Source: Taeniopygia guttata
Lineage: Eukaryota > Chordata > Aves > Passeriformes > Estrildidae
Assembly: GCF_048771995.1 (NCBI RefSeq)
Contig: NC_133025.1
Location: 3,596,001 to 3,660,000 of the forward strand
Direction: 5' to 3'
Length of the DNA stretch: 64,000 bases
Shown here: positions 1-11,080 of the stretch, piece after piece
Layout: each line of letters opens with the position of its first letter
Position numbering within the stretch: the first letter of the stretch is position 1
Made by a program: the position numbers and the translations under genes
Notes under the pieces: generated by a model
Database searches by the model: none
The model's input: only the letters and a program-made list of their open reading frames with translations
What the model was told of the DNA's origin: nothing

Positions 1-705
1 GGAGAGGAGCTCTGTTGGCTGGCTCAGGAACTGTCTGGATGTCCAGCCCAGAGAGGCTTGGTGAACAGTGCCACATCCAGCTGGCATCCGGCCACAAGCG
101 GTGTCCCCAGGCCTGTTTAATATCTTTATGCTGATCTGGATGAGGGGATCCAGTGAACTCTCAGGGAGATCACGGATGATGCCACATTTGGTGGGAGACT
201 CATCCTGCTGGCGGGCAGGAAGGCTCTGCAGAGGGATCGGGACAGGCCGGACCCAGGGGCCGAGGCCACCTCTGCAGGCAGAGCAGACAAAGGCCATGAA
301 GCTGGGGAAGGCCCTGCAGGGCACGGCCTGTGAGCAGCGGCTGAGGCACCCGGGGTTCTTTAGCCCAGGAGAGGGGGCTCTGAGAGATTATTGCTCCCTA
401 CAGCTCCCTGGAAAGGGGGTGTAGCCAGGTGGGGGACAGCGATTTCTCCTAGGCAGCCAGCGAGACGATGAGAGGACAAGGCCTCAACCTGTACAGGGGA
501 GATTCTGGTGGGACATCAGGAGGAATTTCTTCACATAAAGCGTGATTCAGCATCGGAATGGAGTGCCTGAGGATGTGGTGGTATCCCAATCCCTGGAAAG
601 TGGATGTGACACTCAGTGCCATGGTCCATTTAACCAGGTGGTAAGTGGTCAAAGGTTGGACTCCATGATCCTGAAGCCGTTTCCAACATCAATAATTCTG
701 TGCTT
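1..705 (+). mobile_element. CR1 LINE, 3' portion, sense
   Basis: The sequence reads as the last part of the CR1 reverse-transcriptase ORF followed by the 3' UTR. Near the start it encodes a GLFNIFM...WM-like stretch equivalent to the CR1 'FNIFINDLD' block. Later it carries the typical 'RRNFFT-like, HRNGVPEDVV' end. The last part (about 650-700) has the usual 'ttggactccatgatcctgaagccgtttccaac' consensus, split by substitutions. It is 5'-truncated by the window edge or by the LINE itself, and it is interrupted by stops, so it is dead. The CR1 family is diagnostic of birds and reptiles. Confidence 0.85.
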
Positions 706-1689
706 CTCACAGGAACCCAGCTTGGAGCTGAGCAGAGGGCTGCCCCAGCTCCACAAGCGAGCTGCCAGGCACCTGTCAGCTGGGATTGTGCTGTTCTCTG
801 CTCAGCCTGCTGTGGATGGGGAATAGGAATGGAGCTCTTTTCTGAGCCCAGAGCGGGTCCATGCCCACGGTGGGGTGGGAAGCACCTCTGTTCCCTGGGA
901 AGGTGCAGCTGCACTGACATGGGAGGGTAATTTTGCAGTTTGCTCTGTGTCTGTCCATCTTTGGGGAGATTTCTGGGCTCCAGTGTCAGAGGGATTTTAG
1001 GCACTCAGGGAGTGGTGAGGAGACAATACAACCTCCAGCCACTTCCCTGCATTGTTGGATCATGCAGCTTGCTTAGTCCTTTTCCAGTAACACCAAGGCT
1101 TCCCATTCAGGGGACTGAACATGTTGCCTTGTGCTGTCCCAAAAGAGAAAGAAACAGGAGAATGAAGACAGTGATGTCTTCTGGCTTCTGCTTGAGGGAG
1201 CAGCTGGGCAAACGTCCTTTGGTCCATCCAGGAAACAAACTTTCCTGCTTGGCAACTTTTAAAGGGTTACACCTCTGATTTCTCAGGAATTGCTTATCTG
1301 GTGTATATCCGGGAGGGTTTCTGCTACACTCCCTGCTCTGAGGCTCTCACTTCCTGTACTTGGGCAAAATGTCTCTTGCTGTTGGTCAACAGCACTTTGG
1401 CAAAGGAATATCAGCCAAGAACTTCTGGGGGTCAGGTGAGGAGGTGTTTGTTCAGGAATGCTCCTGCCCAAGTGCTGTGTCGTCTCCCTCCTTCCAGTCA
1501 AACTCCATTTTGTTTGGGGTATCAATCCCAGGTTAACAGACACAGAAGAAACCACAGGACTCAACCAATTCTTTGGAACAAGCTTTGGTCTAACACACTT
1601 TTTCTGGATATCTCTCGGTGTAACAACCAACTCATCATTCTATTATTTCTGGACTTTTGGAAGTGGAAGAAAATGAGTCCAGTTTAGTT
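706..1689. other. Unassigned intergenic DNA
   Basis: I see no exon with flanking splice sites and no recognisable domain. Around 1272-1318 there is a short stretch resembling 10852-10895 in the same orientation (see findings). Confidence 0.5.
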
Positions 1690-1990
1690 TTGAGTGAATG
1701 AATGATCATTGAATGAGAGAACATTTTGGTTTGGAAAGGACCTTAATGACCAGCTGCTTCCATACCCTCCCATGGGCAGGGACACCTTCCACTCTGCCAG
1801 GTTGCTCCAAGGGATAACCTGGCCATGGTCACATCCAGGGATAGGGCAGTCCCAGCCTGTGCTGGGGTTTCACCACCCCCACAGTAACAAATATCTTCCT
1901 AATAGCCAGTCCAAACCCACACTCCTTCCATTCCAAGCCGTTTCACCTTGTCCTAATGGCGTGGTTTAAGCCCAGCCAGCAGCCATGCCC
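1690..1990 (-). mobile_element. CR1 LINE 3' fragment, antisense
   Basis: It contains the antisense CR1 3' UTR landmarks in order: 'ggaaaggaccttaatgacc', 'ccatgggcagggacacc', 'ttgctccaagg', 'cttcctaatagccagtcc' and 'ccttgtcctaat'. It is diverged and 5'-truncated. Confidence 0.85.
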
Positions 1991-2917
1991 CATGCAGCCC
2001 CTTCCTCACTCCCCAACCACCGGGATCAGGGAGAGAACTGGAAGGGTAAAAGCTGGAAAATTTGTGGGTGGACATAGAGATGGTTTAAGAGGGAAAGAAA
2101 AAGCCCTGCACAGAATCAAAGCACATCATGTAATTCTTTCAGCATTTCCCCTGGACTGAAAGGTGTTCAGCAACCTCTGGGAGAGCAAGGCCCCATCCCA
2201 CCTAACAGGTACCTGGGAAGACAAAACCCACCATTCCAAATGTCCCCTCCTTCCTCCTTCTTCCCCTCACTATATAGCCAGCATGATGTCACATGGTCCA
2301 GAATGTCCCTCTGGTCAGTTGGGCTCTCCTGTCCTGGCTGTGTCTCCTCCCAACCTCCCAAGCACCCCCAGCCTCCTTGCCAGCCTGGCAGTACAAAAAG
2401 CAGAAAAGGCCTTGACTCTGTCAAACCTCTGCCAACCATAACAGAGACATCTCTGTGTTATCAACTTCATGAGAGTTCAGTGTTCAGCAGAACTCCACAA
2501 CACAGCCCCATACCTGCCATTGTCCAAAAAAAATCACCTCTGAACCCAGCACACCCATCAGCTCCATGCCCTTGTGCAAAGTCTCTCCCCAGCTCTCCTG
2601 TAGACCCCTAAAGTACAGGCAGGTGCTCTGAGGTATCCCCAGAGCCTCCTCCTTCCCAGGCTGCTGGGATGAAGCTGATACAAAGCCATGGCAATCAGGC
2701 AAGAGAATATTTGTAGCCCGGCCATTGGATGATGCCCTGCGAGGCTGCAGAAGAGCAGACTGTGAATATCTGAGTGTACTCAGAGACAGGCCAGTGCATC
2801 CAATGTCACCAGAGCTGTTCTCTTGGGAACAGAAACACGTGTAGGTGCTGGAGCAGCAGCAGCTGCAGCTGGTGGGATGGATGGAATGACCAAGGAAGTG
2901 ACCAGACCCTCTTAGCT
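1991..2917. other. Unassigned intergenic DNA
   Basis: The open frames here (for example the minus-strand frame at 2484-2984) have no recognisable domain. Nothing else is supported. Confidence 0.5.
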
Positions 2918-3299
2918 GATCCTGACACACCTTGCTGCCCGTCAGCAAAGTCGGGAGAAATTCTGGGGAAATTCTGACAAACAATTGTCAGCACATTTCA
3001 GAGTAGGTATGAACAAACTCCTGTAAATAAAAGTCAAAAACTTCTCTTTTCTATGGAAATCCATGTTTATAAAAAAGGGCAAATTCATTACTCGGTATAT
3101 ATTTAACTGATGTGGACATACCATGCTGCCAGTGAGCAAATCTGGGAGAAGTTCTGAGGGAATTATGAAAAACAACTGTCAACACATTTTTGGGTGGGTG
3201 TGAACAAACCCCCTGAATGAAAATAGAAAACTTCTCTTTTCTGTGGAATTTTCTGTTTACAAGAAGGCGCAGATTTAGGACTGGGTATATATTGCAGTG
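2918..3299. repeat. Tandem duplication, two diverged units of about 191 bp
   Basis: Unit 1 runs from 2918 to 3108 and unit 2 from 3109 to about 3299. Both begin 'gat..tg.acatacc/acacc', then share 'gctgcc.gt.agcaaa', 'tgaacaaac', 'aacttctcttttct.tgga' and a terminal TATA-like string (tatatatt at 3096 and at 3286). The copies are clearly diverged, so the duplication is old. It lies directly upstream of the ENDOD1-like gene promoter. Confidence 0.8.
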
Positions 3300-3385
3300 G
3301 CACTCCTGGGCATTCATACAGTTCTTTCTCCAGGGACAAGACAGAAGGAACGGTTCAGCTGCCTTTTCTGAGACTATGCTTCAAG
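3286..3385 (+). promoter_or_regulatory. Possible alternative promoter and first exon of the ENDOD1-like gene
   Basis: A TATA-like string (3286-3293) is followed about 30 bp later by sequence that ends in a strong splice donor: exon bases up to 3385, then gtaagc. The same segment could instead be an internal exon, because a good acceptor (ttctttctccag) ends at 3333. There is no ORF of note. This is inference only. Confidence 0.25.
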
Positions 3386-3716
3386 GTAAGCCCTTCTTCC
3401 TCTTTCACCATTGACTCCAATATTCCAAATCTTTCCTGAATTTCAGAATAAACATAAATAGGCAAAGCCTAGGCTGGAGTTGCAAGGGGCAGTCAGAGCT
3501 TATGCATGCATTGAATTTTGCAGCAGTGTAGTATTTTCTGTCAGTCAGGAGGGCAACCACAGAAGGAAAGATTTGGGAAAGAAACTCAAGCCAGCTCACC
3601 TGAAAATAAATATCGAACTGTTGAATAAGAAGGAAGGGGAGATTATTCAGTTGTAAAACTCCACTCGTGGCCTTGCAAAAAACCTCTGGACAAACACAGG
3701 TGTGGTCTGAATTCCT

Positions 3717-3800
3717 GGGAAAATTCCCAAATCCTGCTTGGGAAATCAAACAACTGTCTCTCCCTGGAGAGCATATAAACCCAGACAGTCTGAGACTGCA
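3717..3800 (+). promoter_or_regulatory. TATA promoter of the ENDOD1-like gene
   Basis: A canonical TATA box, tataaa, lies at 3774-3779 within gcatataaaccc. Transcription would then start near 3800-3805. A kappaB-like string, gggaaaattccc, lies at 3717-3728, about 45 bp upstream of the TATA box; it is one or two bases longer than the consensus site. The arrangement suggests an inducible tissue-restricted gene rather than a CpG-island housekeeping gene, because no CpG island is present. Confidence 0.5.
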
Positions 3801-3869
3801 GCAGAGGCATTTGAGACTCCTCTGTTACTTTGGGGCTGTGAGCAGAATCCTGTGCCGCTCCTTCTCATG
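3800..3869 (+). other. Probable noncoding exon 1 of the ENDOD1-like gene
   Basis: The exon starts about 25 bp after the TATA box and ends at 3869, before the donor gtaggt. It would splice to the acceptor at 5443-5444 (tttgccttccag), which sits 34 bp upstream of the ATG. The start is a prediction from TATA spacing only. Confidence 0.45.
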
Positions 3870-5444
3870 GTAGGTTGTTTTCTATGTATCTGCTATGTTA
3901 GATATTAAGTTAGTGAGATCTATATTAATCTCATGGAGGGGTCATGCAGAAGGATTTTTCACACAATTTTCTGCTTGATTTGGGGCAGTTATGGCCAGGC
4001 TCTGCAGAGTACTGAAAGAGTCTTGACATGTAGTTCCAGTTCTCAGTTTCCAGCTCATTGGTCACCATGTTCCTGATACCAGGAGGAAAATGAGTAAAAC
4101 GACCACATATCTTGGGTCAGAGCTGGGCTGTGTGCAGCTCAGCATCCTGAATCCAGTGGAAATGGAGAGATGAGGGTCAGGGAATAGAAGAAGGAAAGAG
4201 CAAATGTGCAAGGTGACTTGTCAAGCCCTCAGCACTCCTCAGCTCAGACCCTTCCCAGCCCAAGGTGGGCTTTGTGCTTTACAGGCTGTGGCACCTTTCT
4301 CTCCCAGGAACCCTTTGAACTGCCTTTCCCAGCTCCCTTATTCCAAATGCTGATGATATTAAATCACTCCATTGAGTGTCTGGAAGTGTAAATGGAAGCA
4401 TCTCTGCTCTCCCAAACCTGTGCTGCCTCTCAAAAGAAGACAAAGCTTGCTTGCTTGCTTGCCAGAATCCCAGTATTTTTCCCAGCTTTCCTGTATTTTT
4501 CCCAGCTTTCCAGTAGTTTTCTCATAAAGGAATGACCTTACTGACTGTTGAGAATCACTTGAGCACTGAGAAAGACAAAACTGGACAGGTGGCTGTCCAA
4601 GAAATTCCTGCAACAATGCCTTTGACTGTAGATGGAAATCAATCAGCAAAGCTGAAGATGGGCATCAGCAGGAATCCCAAGCAAACAGGGGAAGAGCTGC
4701 CCCTCAGTGCTCGCATTGCAGCAGCCATTGTGCTGGTAAGATAGCGGTGTTACCCCCGTGTTTGCTGCTACCATCTGCTTGGTCCCTTCATTTGCTCTCT
4801 CCATGCGTCTGCAAGTTCAGAGTCGGGGGTTGGATAAGGTGGAAATGCAAGGTGAGCAGCAGGACACCCATTGCTCAATGCCAGGTGAGAGGCAGGACCC
4901 CAGGTGGATCATTTGGGGCTCAGAATTGGGTCTGACTGGGAGGGCTGCGTGTCTGTGTGAACCTGGCTGGGGCCAGGGACATGTAGGAAGTGCAGCATTG
5001 CTGTTCTTTGCCTGCCCAATGCCCCATGAGATTAAAGGCCAGCTCAGCATTGCAGGGGGCTCAGCAGAGTCTGTGCCCAGCTGCCCGTGTCTGCTGTGGG
5101 AAGGTGCTGAGAGCAGGAGGGAGGTGGGAAAAGGTGACCTTGTCCCAGGCTGTGCCTCAGTTGCAATATCATTTGCTGTGAGAGCTGATTGCACTCGTGG
5201 AGGTTTGGCTCTTTCCTCCTACAGGCTCACTTCTCCCACTGCTGCCTTCTCTAGGCTCCTAAAGCCTCTTTTAGGTTTCACCCTTATTTCCTCCCTGGTT
5301 TTACCATATGCAGGAGGACAGAAATTACTCCTTTCCTGGTCTATCATAATCCCCTGCTCTGCCAGCTCTGTCTCCCTGCACAAAAGGCTCCAGGCCATGA
5401 CCAGCTCTCTCCAAGCTGAGTGTCCCTCTGCATTTGCCTTCCAG
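3870..5444 (+). other. Intron 1 of the ENDOD1-like gene
   Basis: It lies between the predicted noncoding exon and the ATG exon. It holds a small tandem repeat near 4470-4515 (the phrase 'gtatttttcccagctttc' occurs twice in succession) and a short ttgc run at about 4446-4460. No coding exon is recognised. Confidence 0.45.
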
Positions 5445-5478
5445 GGGAGCAAGAGCCCTTCACTGAAATCTTCCCACG

Positions 5479-8400
5479 ATGCTGGGGCTGCTGCTGCTGC
5501 AGGTGTTGGCCAGCTGCCTCTGGCTGGGACACGGCGAGGTGGTGAAGTCCTTTGCAGAATGTCCTCAGTTCTTCTATGGAGGGACCACCCCAAATGATGC
5601 CCTGAATCCAAAGAACCCAGCATGGATCTGCCAGCTCTTCGACAACAAGTATTACTATGCCACTCTCTACGACAGAGACAAGAGAATTCCAGTGTACTCT
5701 GCTTACAAATATGAGCCTTCAGATGCCAAGAGACCCCACTCATGGTGGTTTGTTGAGCCCCAGGTGAGTGTCTCTCTTACAGTACATCACCTCCCAGCCA
5801 CTCAGAGATGAGCTGCAGCATTTAAATTGCCACTTCTATGTCCTAACAACCCACTACACACTTGCAAATGGACACAATGGGAATGTCCTCATTGAACTTC
5901 AAACCCCTGCAACACATGGTTCCTCTGATGCATCTGAGACATCAGAAGGAGGATGAGATGGATCACATCCCAAAGGTGCCCAGCTCTCTGCCTTCACCTG
6001 GCAGGAACAGCAAATCAGGTTACTTTGCATTCATCACAAAGTCAAATGCTTCCCCTCCCTGTGCCCTGCTGTGCTGGGTGACCAAGTGATGGGGAAAAGG
6101 TACCCAGGAGAGTCTAAACTTGAGGGACCAACAGCCCTGCTGGGGTCTGATCCCCACTTTGCCCTGAGCTGTTCTGCATCCCTGACAGAGTTAACATGCT
6201 CCCCGTGAAGAGTCAAACACGCTTTGTGAGTGGTGTGAGAGAAGTGAGGAGAAACTCAGAAGGGGCTGAGATGGCCCAAGGGAAAAGGCACTGGAGCTGA
6301 GAGGGTCAGGTTAGCTGGGGAGGGATTTCTGGAGTGACAGTTCAGGCAGTGAAAAGTGAGGAGCATCAGTGCTGGTCCATTCACAAGGGGGTGATCTCCA
6401 TCCATGGGCAGTGACCCCTGAGCACCTTTGGCTCAGGCCTGGTCCAGAAGGATCCAGCAGTCAGACAGAACGCCACAAGCTCTAGAGCCCTCACACATAT
6501 CCTGCAGACATACCTCAGTAGAACAGGCCAGGCCAGTTGCTGAAGAGGGAAAGAGGCAATTCCTGTCATTGGTAAGGTCAGAGCATCAGGAGAGCATTTG
6601 GGGGAAGGTGAGCCTGAGAAGGAAATCACATGCCCCACTCCACAGGAAGGCTAAGTATATTTCCCTACAGATTATAAAGTGATGTTTTAGTTATGAAAAA
6701 AATAAGCATCATATTAACTATAGGAACCTGAGCAACTACTCTGGTCTTACACCACTGCACCCTTCCCATTCTCTGTTTCTGGAGAACCGTGGAATTGTTT
6801 GCATTGAAAGGAATCTTATAGACCATCTCAGTCCATCTCCCCAACATGGGCCAATCCACTTGTCATTAGACCAGCATGCCCCAAGCCCTATCCAGCCTGG
6901 CATTTCCTCCTGGACCTTGGACCCGGGCCACTCAAAAAGTCTTTTGTCAGAATCTGTGGGCATTGGTGATTCCGAGATTGTAGAAAGTCTCCGTCTTTCT
7001 GCCCCGTTGCCAAAGAAGAAGCCATAGTTCGTCTGTGCTATTTTCAAGGTTGTTTATTTTTGCTTATCTATAACATGTTCTGCTGCCCTGCCGCAGGTCT
7101 GTCCTGCAGGACAGTGTGTGGGGCTCTGCCCCTCAGTGGGATGGTACAAACATTATATACCAGAAATTACGTGTACTATATTTACAATAATGTGCCAATA
7201 TCTATCATCTACGTTGAACAGTGTGTCCCTAGCCTAAACCAATAGAAAAATGCCAACATCACCAAGAACATGGAGGTAAGGAAGAAGAAGGAGGAAGAAA
7301 AGGATCAGGCCCACTTTCCTCCATCTTAGAACTCCTGACCCCCCTGTACAAAGTAAAACCCCCCTGTACAGGTGTTAAAACCCCCCTGTACAATACTAAA
7401 AAATTTTACCCTCTAATTTGTGACTACTTTTACTATACCATCTAACCCTCTGTGACTGCCTGTTCCACCTTTAAAGTTGGTAATTCATTCCATGGTTCAA
7501 ACTCAAAATCACAGCTGTTTTCTGCTGTTTGCCAGGGTCTAAAATGCTTCTGACCAAGGCCTGGAACCTCTAAAAATGTCTGAGGGACATTTTGAGTTCT
7601 GACAATCGTTGATTTTGTAAACTTTCTCCTGAGGCCTTTTTGGAATATTTAGTTTCCCCAGGACTCTTTTGAGGTTACAGGCCCTTCTCAGAGGCTGATC
7701 ATTTGTAACTTCTTTTCCGTGATGCTACAGCAAATGCTCCCTGGCCCAGATCAGCTCTGAGACACATTCTCAGCACTGCTGTAACAGATTCCATTCACAT
7801 TGAGATCTTTCTGCTTACCGAGAAAACCTGTTCATTCTTGAGCAAACTGCAGCTCTCCCAGGGAAATCTCAGCTCCTGGACTGATGTCCTGACACATCTC
7901 CCTGGGTATAGGGTTAAAGGAGGTAAATTCTGGTGTTCCAGGACTGGGGTCCACCTGTAGCAACCACACATAAAATCACAGAATCACAGCGGGGTGTGAG
8001 GGGATCCAGGGAGAGCCCTGGGCAGGTTTGGGCAGTGGAGACAGGAGGAAAGGGAAGCAGATTTGGCAGGGGAGGTGTCTCACCAAAGTCACCTTTCAAT
8101 CCTCAAAGTGGGAAGTGCTCCTTGTCTCATGCATCCATCCATGCTGCCAGCACAGGCTGCAGGCTGGATCACAAAGGTCACAAGTCAAACTGAGAGCAGT
8201 CAGATTCTGAGCTGCTTGCTCATTAAAACTCTTGCATTCATGTGGGGGGCACATGTGTATGATTTCTCTCATATTCCTACCTTTTGCTACACTGAGATGG
8301 CAAAAAAATGGGGTCTTGACCATCAGAGACTTCTGCTCCCGGGAATCTTCTCCATTACTCCCATTCCCCATTCTAACACCTCTTTCTTTTTCCCTCTCCA

Positions 8401-8962
8401 GCTCATAGATAAAAATAGTCTTAAAGAGATGGAAAGAGAATCGGTCCTCATAGAGGAACACAGATTCACTTTAGACCAAATCAAAGAGAGCCAGGCTGTC
8501 CTTGCTGACTACAAAGTTATGAAGGGTTTGGACCGTGGCCATTTGAGCCCCAGTAGTCATCAGGATAGCAGAGAAAGCAAGACAGCAACATTCACCCTCA
8601 CCAACATAGTGCCCCAGGACAGCAGCCTCAACACCGGCCAGTGGAACATCTATGAGTGTAAAACAATGATGAAAAAGACCAAGGGCTGTAACAGCACCTA
8701 CGTTGTCACCGGTGCTGTGCCAGGGAACACCTACGTCTCTAACAACAGAATTAACAGACCCAGTCACATCTGGTCAGCTGCCTGCTGTCTGGGGGAAGAC
8801 ACACAGCCCAAAGATGCTTGGGGGGCCATTGCTGAGAATGACAAGAATGAGGTGGAGGTCCTCAGCCTGGGGGAGCTGGAGAAGAGGTTGACCGATCTCT
8901 ACGGGAAAACAGTTACCCTGTTCAACAATGCCTGTCCCCGGGAACAAAAGTCACATCCTTAG
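5479..8962 (+). CDS. ENDOD1-like secreted DNA/RNA non-specific endonuclease (two coding exons)
   Basis: Coding exons are 5479-5763 (donor gtgagt) and 8402-8962 (acceptor ctctccag). The joined frame is 281 aa, ending TAG at 8960-8962. Residues 1-20 form a signal peptide (Leu-rich core, likely cut after GHG). The mature part carries the ENDOD1-type N-terminus (ECPQFFYGG, then YYYATLYDRDKRIPVYSAY). The second exon has the nuclease motif DRGH at 139-142 (His142 is the general base), NIVPQ at 163-167, then LNTGQW with Asn172 in the position of the metal-ligand Asn of Serratia-type nucleases, and Glu180. Known family role: metal-dependent cleavage of DNA and RNA, secreted or in vesicles. All key residues are present and both exons are open, so the gene looks functional. 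The length of about 280 aa matches short avian and fish ENDOD1-like proteins; mammalian ENDOD1 has an extra C-terminal region. I infer the substrate and immune role from the family only. Confidence 0.92.
6770..6944 (-). mobile_element. CR1 LINE fragment, antisense, old
   Basis: A diverged antisense CR1 3' region. Landmarks are 'gaaaggaatcttatagaccatctcagtccatc', split by many substitutions, and 'ccccaagccctatccagcctgg'. It ends where the LTR begins. Confidence 0.6.
6945..7604 (-). mobile_element. Solo LTR, ERVK-like family 1 (copy 1), antisense
   Basis: The ends are inverted: tgtcagaa at 6945 and ttctgaca ending at 7604. The block 'caaggttgtttattt' (about 7047-7061) is the reverse of the LTR's poly(A)-signal and R-region sequence, as in the copies at 13856-14474 and 51.8-52.4 kb. 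No internal retroviral genes lie beside it, so it is a solo LTR fossil. Its length is 660 bp. No clear target-site duplication remains, and divergence from the sister copies indicates considerable age. Confidence 0.7.
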
Positions 8963-8994
8963 AAGAACCTTGGTGGCTTTTCACACTTGTCTTA

Positions 8995-9610
8995 GAATCC
9001 CAGAATCATAGAATGGGTTGCTTTTGATGGGACCTTAAAACCTTAGAAGTCATCTCATTCTGACCTGCCTGCCATGGTAAAGGACACCTTCCACTACACC
9101 AGGGTGTTCCAAGCCCTCCCCAGCCTGGCCTTGAACACTTCCAGGGATGGGACACTCAAAACAGCTCTGGGTAACTTTACTTGTACCACAGCCTGCTCAG
9201 GGTAATTTACTTGGTTATAATAGCTCATTCCACCCTGCCCTCCATCAGTGTGAAACCATCCCCTCTTGTCCTGCAGTCCATACCCTTGTCCAGAGACCCT
9301 CTCCAGCCCTCATCGAGATCCTTGAGGTAATGGGCTCTCAGGAGTCTTCTCCAGGCTGACCATCCCCAGCTCTCTCACCCTCTCTCCAGAGCAGACACAG
9401 CCCAGCCCTTGGAGCACCTTCATGGCCTCCACTGAACCCCACACCAACAGCTTTGTATCCCCCTTGTGCTGTGGGCCCCAGAGCTGGAGGCAGCCCTGCA
9501 GATGGGGTCTCAGCAGAGCACAGTAGAGAGGGACGAATGTCCTGTGCAGCGTCTGTGCTGCTTCCTTCTCTGGTGATTTTCCATCTCCGTCCCTCAGGGC
9601 CCCTCCTCCT
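8995..9610 (-). mobile_element. CR1 LINE 3' portion, antisense
   Basis: It starts with the CR1 3' tail in antisense ('agaatcccagaatcatagaatggg'), then 'gacaccttccactacacc', 'ttgaacacttccagggatggg', 'ttctccaggctgacc' and 'ctggaggcagccctgcagatggggtctcagcagagcacagtagag', the last being antisense RT-ORF sequence, split by substitutions. It starts 33 bp after the nuclease stop codon. Confidence 0.85.
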
Positions 9611-9859
9611 CTGCTCAAAGCACAGAGCTGTGGGCAGAGCCTCCAGCTGCTTTGCTTTGCTGCCCCTCTCAGGAGCGAGTCCTCTCCTCCTCAGCTGTCC
9701 CCGAGAGTGTGCAGCTGACTTGTCCCTCACCTCCTTAGCAAGGCTGTGGGACCAGGGCCCCTCAGGTGCTCAGAGATCTTTTCTGGAGATCTGGACATAC
9801 CCACACCACTACAATACATGGTTCTGAACAATCTGCCCTAGCTGATCCTGCTAGGGCCT

Positions 9860-9925
9860 GGAGTCTGCACTAGAAGATCTGAGAAGTCCCTCCAAAACAC
9901 AACAATTCAGTGATTCTGTGATCCT
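9860..9925 (+). mobile_element. CR1 LINE 3' tail, sense
   Basis: A short remnant: 'agaagatctgagaagtccctcc' followed by 'caattcagtgattctgtgatc', the typical CR1 3' terminal octamer repeats. It is the tail only. Confidence 0.5.
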
Positions 9926-10980
9926 GGGACATGCTTTTGGTTCCTTGCTTTTGAAACTGCACCTTGAGAGCAGCAGCTGTTGTATTAGACAGGCAGGCTT
10001 TGGCATCAGGCACAGAGAAAGCTTTGAGCAGCCAAAGCTCAATTCCTGTGCTGCCCTCCTTGGACACCTTCATTCTCTGCTCTGCTTCTGAAGCTTTTCT
10101 GCAGATTTATGGGAAACTGATTTGGGGAAATGTATTCAATGGTTGTCAAAGATCAATGTGTGCCACATCATGTAGTTTGCAAGAGCTTACAATAAAAGTT
10201 ATTTGCTGCAGTGCTGGATTGCCGGGTCACATCTTCCATAAAGCACAATTTGCTTCCCGCTGAAATTTCTACAACCTCCAGTAAAGTCCCAGTGCCCAGA
10301 GCATCCTTGCAGGACATGGCATGTGCAAATGCAATTAGTGGATGCCGTAACATTCACACAAGTGTCAGCATCTGACACCAGTTCTTCTCCTGTGAATGGG
10401 CATGAACAGAGTGGGCCAGGGTGCCAACAGCTCTTACAAGCTGTGTCACTTTGAGAGGTGCCAGCTTGGGACTGGACTTCTCAGCTCAGGAGCTGATGTT
10501 CATCGTCCTGCTGGGTCTCAGTGCTCAGCCAGGACCAGCCTGTTTGGGGGCTGCACTAAAACACAGGTTCTGCTGGAGGTGCAGAGTGAGGCAGCCCCAG
10601 GCAGGTGTCTCCAGGTGAGCTGGTGTCCCCGCTGTGACTGCAGCCAGCAGAGCTCCAGGCCTGCCTCAGCTGCAGAAAGAGATGCACCCAGGGCCACTGC
10701 AGCTGCCCTGAGCTTTGGAGAGCCCCACTGGGGCTGGCTGATGTGCTGCAGGATCCTGGGCAACACCCACCCCCACCTGGGCCAGCAGCCCGAGGCCAGG
10801 CCCATTCCCCAAAGGCCACACTTATTATGAAAGTTGTTTAATATTAAACCTCCTCTGATTTCTGAGGAACTACTTATCTGTTGTGTATCCAGATGGGATC
10901 CTATGAAGTTACTCTCCAAGTACACAAGAACCACCAAACCTATTCAAACTAATTACACAATAGAAGAGTTTCTCTATGTT
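9926..10980. other. Unassigned flank of the nuclease gene
   Basis: It includes the AATAAA at 10191. The G+C-richer stretch at 10400-10820 has open frames on both strands but no splice-bounded domain. 10852-10895 resembles 1272-1318. Confidence 0.4.
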
Positions 10981-11080
10981 GTTTTGTTTTGTTTTGTTTT
11001 GTTTTGTTTTGTTTTGTTTTGTTTTGTTTTGTTTTGTTTTGTTTTGTTTTGTTTTGTTTTGTTTTGTTTTGTTTTGTTTT
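10981..11080 (+). repeat. (GTTTT)20 pentanucleotide microsatellite
   Basis: About 20 uninterrupted GTTTT units. All of the apparent proteins rich in FVLFC here, or KQNKT on the other strand, are translations of this array and not genes. Confidence 0.98.

Larger units (their letters stand above)
5764..8401 (+). other. Intron 2 of the ENDOD1-like gene
   Basis: The boundaries are gtgagt at 5764 and ag at 8400-8401. It contains a weak CR1 fragment, an LTR (6945-7604) and a short CR1-tail-like 'aatcacagaatcacag' at about 7974-7990. The rest, 5764-6760 and 7605-8400, shows nothing recognisable. Confidence 0.8.
8963..10210 (+). other. Probable 3' UTR of the ENDOD1-like gene
   Basis: The first AATAAA in the sense direction that has room for a 3' UTR is at 10191-10196, about 1.2 kb after the stop. 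If it is used, the 3' UTR includes an antisense CR1 (from about 8995) and a short sense CR1 tail near 9860-9925. An earlier weak signal could be used instead. This is inference. Confidence 0.35.
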
